Below, piece by piece: positions 15,078-16,162 of a DNA stretch of 16,162 nucleotides. How positions within the stretch are numbered: the first letter of the stretch is position 1; each line of letters begins with the position of its first letter. This DNA is from Schlegelella_A sp036272325 (GTDB taxonomy: Bacteria; Pseudomonadota; Gammaproteobacteria; Burkholderiales; Burkholderiaceae_C). The translations under genes and the position numbers were made by a program. Location of the stretch: contig DATAYY010000121.1 in assembly GCA_036272325.1 (NCBI GenBank), positions 1 through 16,162 of the forward strand, in the 5' to 3' direction. The notes beneath the pieces were generated by a model. That model searched no databases, was not told the DNA's origin, and saw only the letters and a list, made by a program, of their open reading frames with translations.

Positions 15078-15113
15078 TGACGCGTTCATTACAGTTGTGC
15101 AATGGACGCGTCA
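15078..15113. promoter_or_regulatory. 36-bp concentric palindrome, probable operator
   Basis: Outer arms TGACGCGT (15078-15085) and ACGCGTCA (15106-15113) are perfectly complementary. Inner arms CATTACA (15087-15093) and TGCAATG (15098-15104) match at 6 of 7. Both pairs share one centre at 15095.5, and only the single base pair between them mismatches. On the minus strand the inner part contains TGTAAT, a 5-of-6 match to a sigma-70 -10 box, without an obvious -35, as in activator-dependent promoters. OmpR-type regulators of the CusR/CopR group bind CATTACA-like dyads as I recall, so autoregulation and control of the efflux operon are likely. The site lies 58 bp before the response regulator start and 107 bp before the DUF4148-like start. 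Confidence 0.6.
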
Positions 15114-15170
15114 TGCGCGCGAGCGACGCGCCGCCGCAAACTGCCGGCACGCCACGAAGCAACGCCACCG

Positions 15171-15845
15171 ATGCGCATTCTGATCGTCGAAGACGAGCCG
15201 AAGACCGCCGCTTACGTCCGCAAGGGACTGATGGAGCAGGGCTATGTCGTCGACGTCGCGAGTGACGGCCTCGACGGGCTGCACCTCGCGACGGCGACCA
15301 GCTACGACCTGATCCTGCTCGACGTGATGCTCCCTGGCGCCGACGGCTGGGCGGTTCTCCAAGGCATCCGCAGGCAGCAGCAGACGCCCGTCCTCTTCCT
15401 CAGCGCGCTCGACCAGGTCGACGACCGTGTCAAAGGCCTGCGGCTCGGTGCCGACGACTACCTCGTCAAGCCTTTCGCCTTCTCCGAGCTGCTCGCCCGG
15501 GTGCAGAACATCCTGCGTCGCGGGCCGGTGCAGCGCGAGCAGACGATACGCATCGCCGACCTCGAGCTCGACCCGGTGCGGCACCGTGTCACGCGCGGCA
15601 GCGAGCGCGTCGAGCTGACCGCCAAGGAATACGCCCTGCTCGACTACTTCGTGCGGCACGCCGGCGAGATCTGCTCGCGCACCCTGATCGCCGAGAACGT
15701 GTGGGACATGAATTTCGATAGCGACACCAACGTCGTCGACGTCGCGGTGCGGCGCCTGCGCGCCAAGATCGACGATCCCTATACGACCAAGCTGATCCAC
15801 ACGCTGCGCGGCGTCGGCTATGTCTTCGAAGCGCGCGGCGAATGA
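15171..15845 (+). CDS. OmpR-family response regulator, CusR/CopR/IrlR-like
   Basis: Two-component transcription factor of 224 residues. Receiver (1-115): acidic pair in IVEDE (Glu7, Asp8), phospho-acceptor Asp51 in LILLDVMLPGADGW, Ser78 in VLFLSALDQ and Lys100 in GADDYLVKPF, all intact. After a short linker, a winged-helix DNA-binding domain (about 125-222) with VELTAKEYALLDYFVRHAGEI, recognition-helix region VVDVAVRRLRAKID and the closing wing LIHTLRGVGYVFEAR. The fold and the DQVDDRVKGL segment are typical of the heavy-metal-type group, which also includes regulators of RND pumps. The ATG at 15171 starts the family motif MRILIVEDE; no Shine-Dalgarno is evident, only a weak GAAG 11 bases upstream. 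It overlaps the kinase gene by ATGA and is divergent from the DUF4148/efflux genes. The signal is unknown; metals or other toxic compounds are both possible. Confidence 0.95.
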   Translation: MRILIVEDEPKTAAYVRKGLMEQGYVVDVASDGLDGLHLATATSYDLILLDVMLPGADGWAVLQGIRRQQQTPVLFLSALDQVDDRVKGLRLGADDYLVKPFAFSELLARVQNILRRGPVQREQTIRIADLELDPVRHRVTRGSERVELTAKEYALLDYFVRHAGEICSRTLIAENVWDMNFDSDTNVVDVAVRRLRAKIDDPYTTKLIHTLRGVGYVFEARGE

Positions 15846-16162
15846 GCCGCGTCGAGGGGCTGCTGCAGCGCGGTCTTGGCCGGCTCCGGCGCTCGATGAC
15901 CGCGCAGATCAGCGTGTCGATCACCCTGATCTCGGTGCTTCTGCTCGTCCTCGGCGGGGCCGCGGTCGACCGGTTCCTCACCGGCGAGCTGACCGACGAG
16001 CACGAGCTGACGCTCCTCGCCAACCTCGCCTTCCTGCGCGACGATCTTGCCGCCGGCGGCTACGACCTCACCCGGGCGCCCGAGCTCGTCGCGCGCATCG
16101 AGCAACGCGTCGACCGGCTCCACGCGGCGGTTCTCGACGAGCAGCGACACATCATCGCGAGC
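15842..16162 (+). CDS. Sensor histidine kinase, N-terminal part (cut by window edge)
   Basis: 107 codons from ATG at 15842, which overlaps the regulator stop in ATGA (15842-15845). After a basic start (LLQRGLGRLRRSM) comes one membrane span with SVSITLISVLLLVLGGAAVD (about residues 25-44), followed by the start of a periplasmic sensor part (RFLTGELTDEHELTLLANLA...). This architecture and the operon position fit a CusS/IrlS-like kinase that phosphorylates the adjacent regulator. The second span, HAMP, His-box and ATPase domain must lie beyond the right edge. The short visible sensor part does not show metal-binding Cys or His clusters, but most of it is missing. Confidence 0.85.
   Translation, partial: MSRVEGLLQRGLGRLRRSMTAQISVSITLISVLLLVLGGAAVDRFLTGELTDEHELTLLANLAFLRDDLAAGGYDLTRAPELVARIEQRVDRLHAAVLDEQRHIIAS

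Noticed and set aside
15102..15170. Upstream ATG (15102) as start of the response regulator
   Set aside because: It would add 23 unlike residues and lies inside the palindrome; the family begins with MRILIVEDE at 15171.

Overview
The window reads as chromosomal DNA of a high-GC betaproteobacterium, most likely a member of the Burkholderiales. The grounds are very high GC at third codon positions, an AcrB-type efflux operon beside an OmpR-type two-component system, and a DUF4148-like small secreted protein, a family I associate with Burkholderiales. I see no tRNA, rRNA, CRISPR array, complete insertion sequence or prophage gene. All assignments come from reading the sequence; no database search was run.

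Left part (1-4228, minus strand): a compact housekeeping cluster transcribed right to left. The order is alaS (alanyl-tRNA synthetase), folB (dihydroneopterin aldolase), a stand-alone RibD C-terminal-type reductase, and a YhhY-like GNAT acetyltransferase that runs off the left edge. The genes overlap or nearly touch (TGATG at 1593-1597, GTGA at 525-528), as expected for one mRNA.

Middle part (4229-7429): signalling proteins without obvious enzymatic output. One minus-strand gene encodes a receiver-like domain fused to a GGDEF-like domain whose signature has decayed. Another encodes a two-PAS protein that stops where a third PAS would begin; a 17-codon leader with a perfect Shine-Dalgarno precedes its GTG start. 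A small plus-strand gene of unknown function lies between them. The stretch 6953-7429 has no confident long gene but holds a cluster of small hairpins and a possible gene remnant.

Right part (7430-16162): an efflux locus with its likely regulators. On the minus strand a DUF4148-like gene comes first, then a strong hairpin, then a lipoprotein adaptor, a HAE1-family RND pump, an OprM-like outer-membrane lipoprotein and a duplicated polytopic membrane protein. From pump to membrane protein each junction is an ATGA overlap. Divergently, on the plus strand, lie an OmpR/CusR-like response regulator and, by another ATGA overlap, a sensor kinase cut by the right edge. The 200-bp divergent region contains a 36-bp concentric interrupted palindrome (15078-15113), a third copy of its outer motif TGACGCGT and a leader hairpin. 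The simplest reading is that the two-component system controls the DUF4148/efflux/membrane-protein operon through this palindrome. The polytopic protein coupled to the end of a complete tripartite pump is the most unusual part of the layout.
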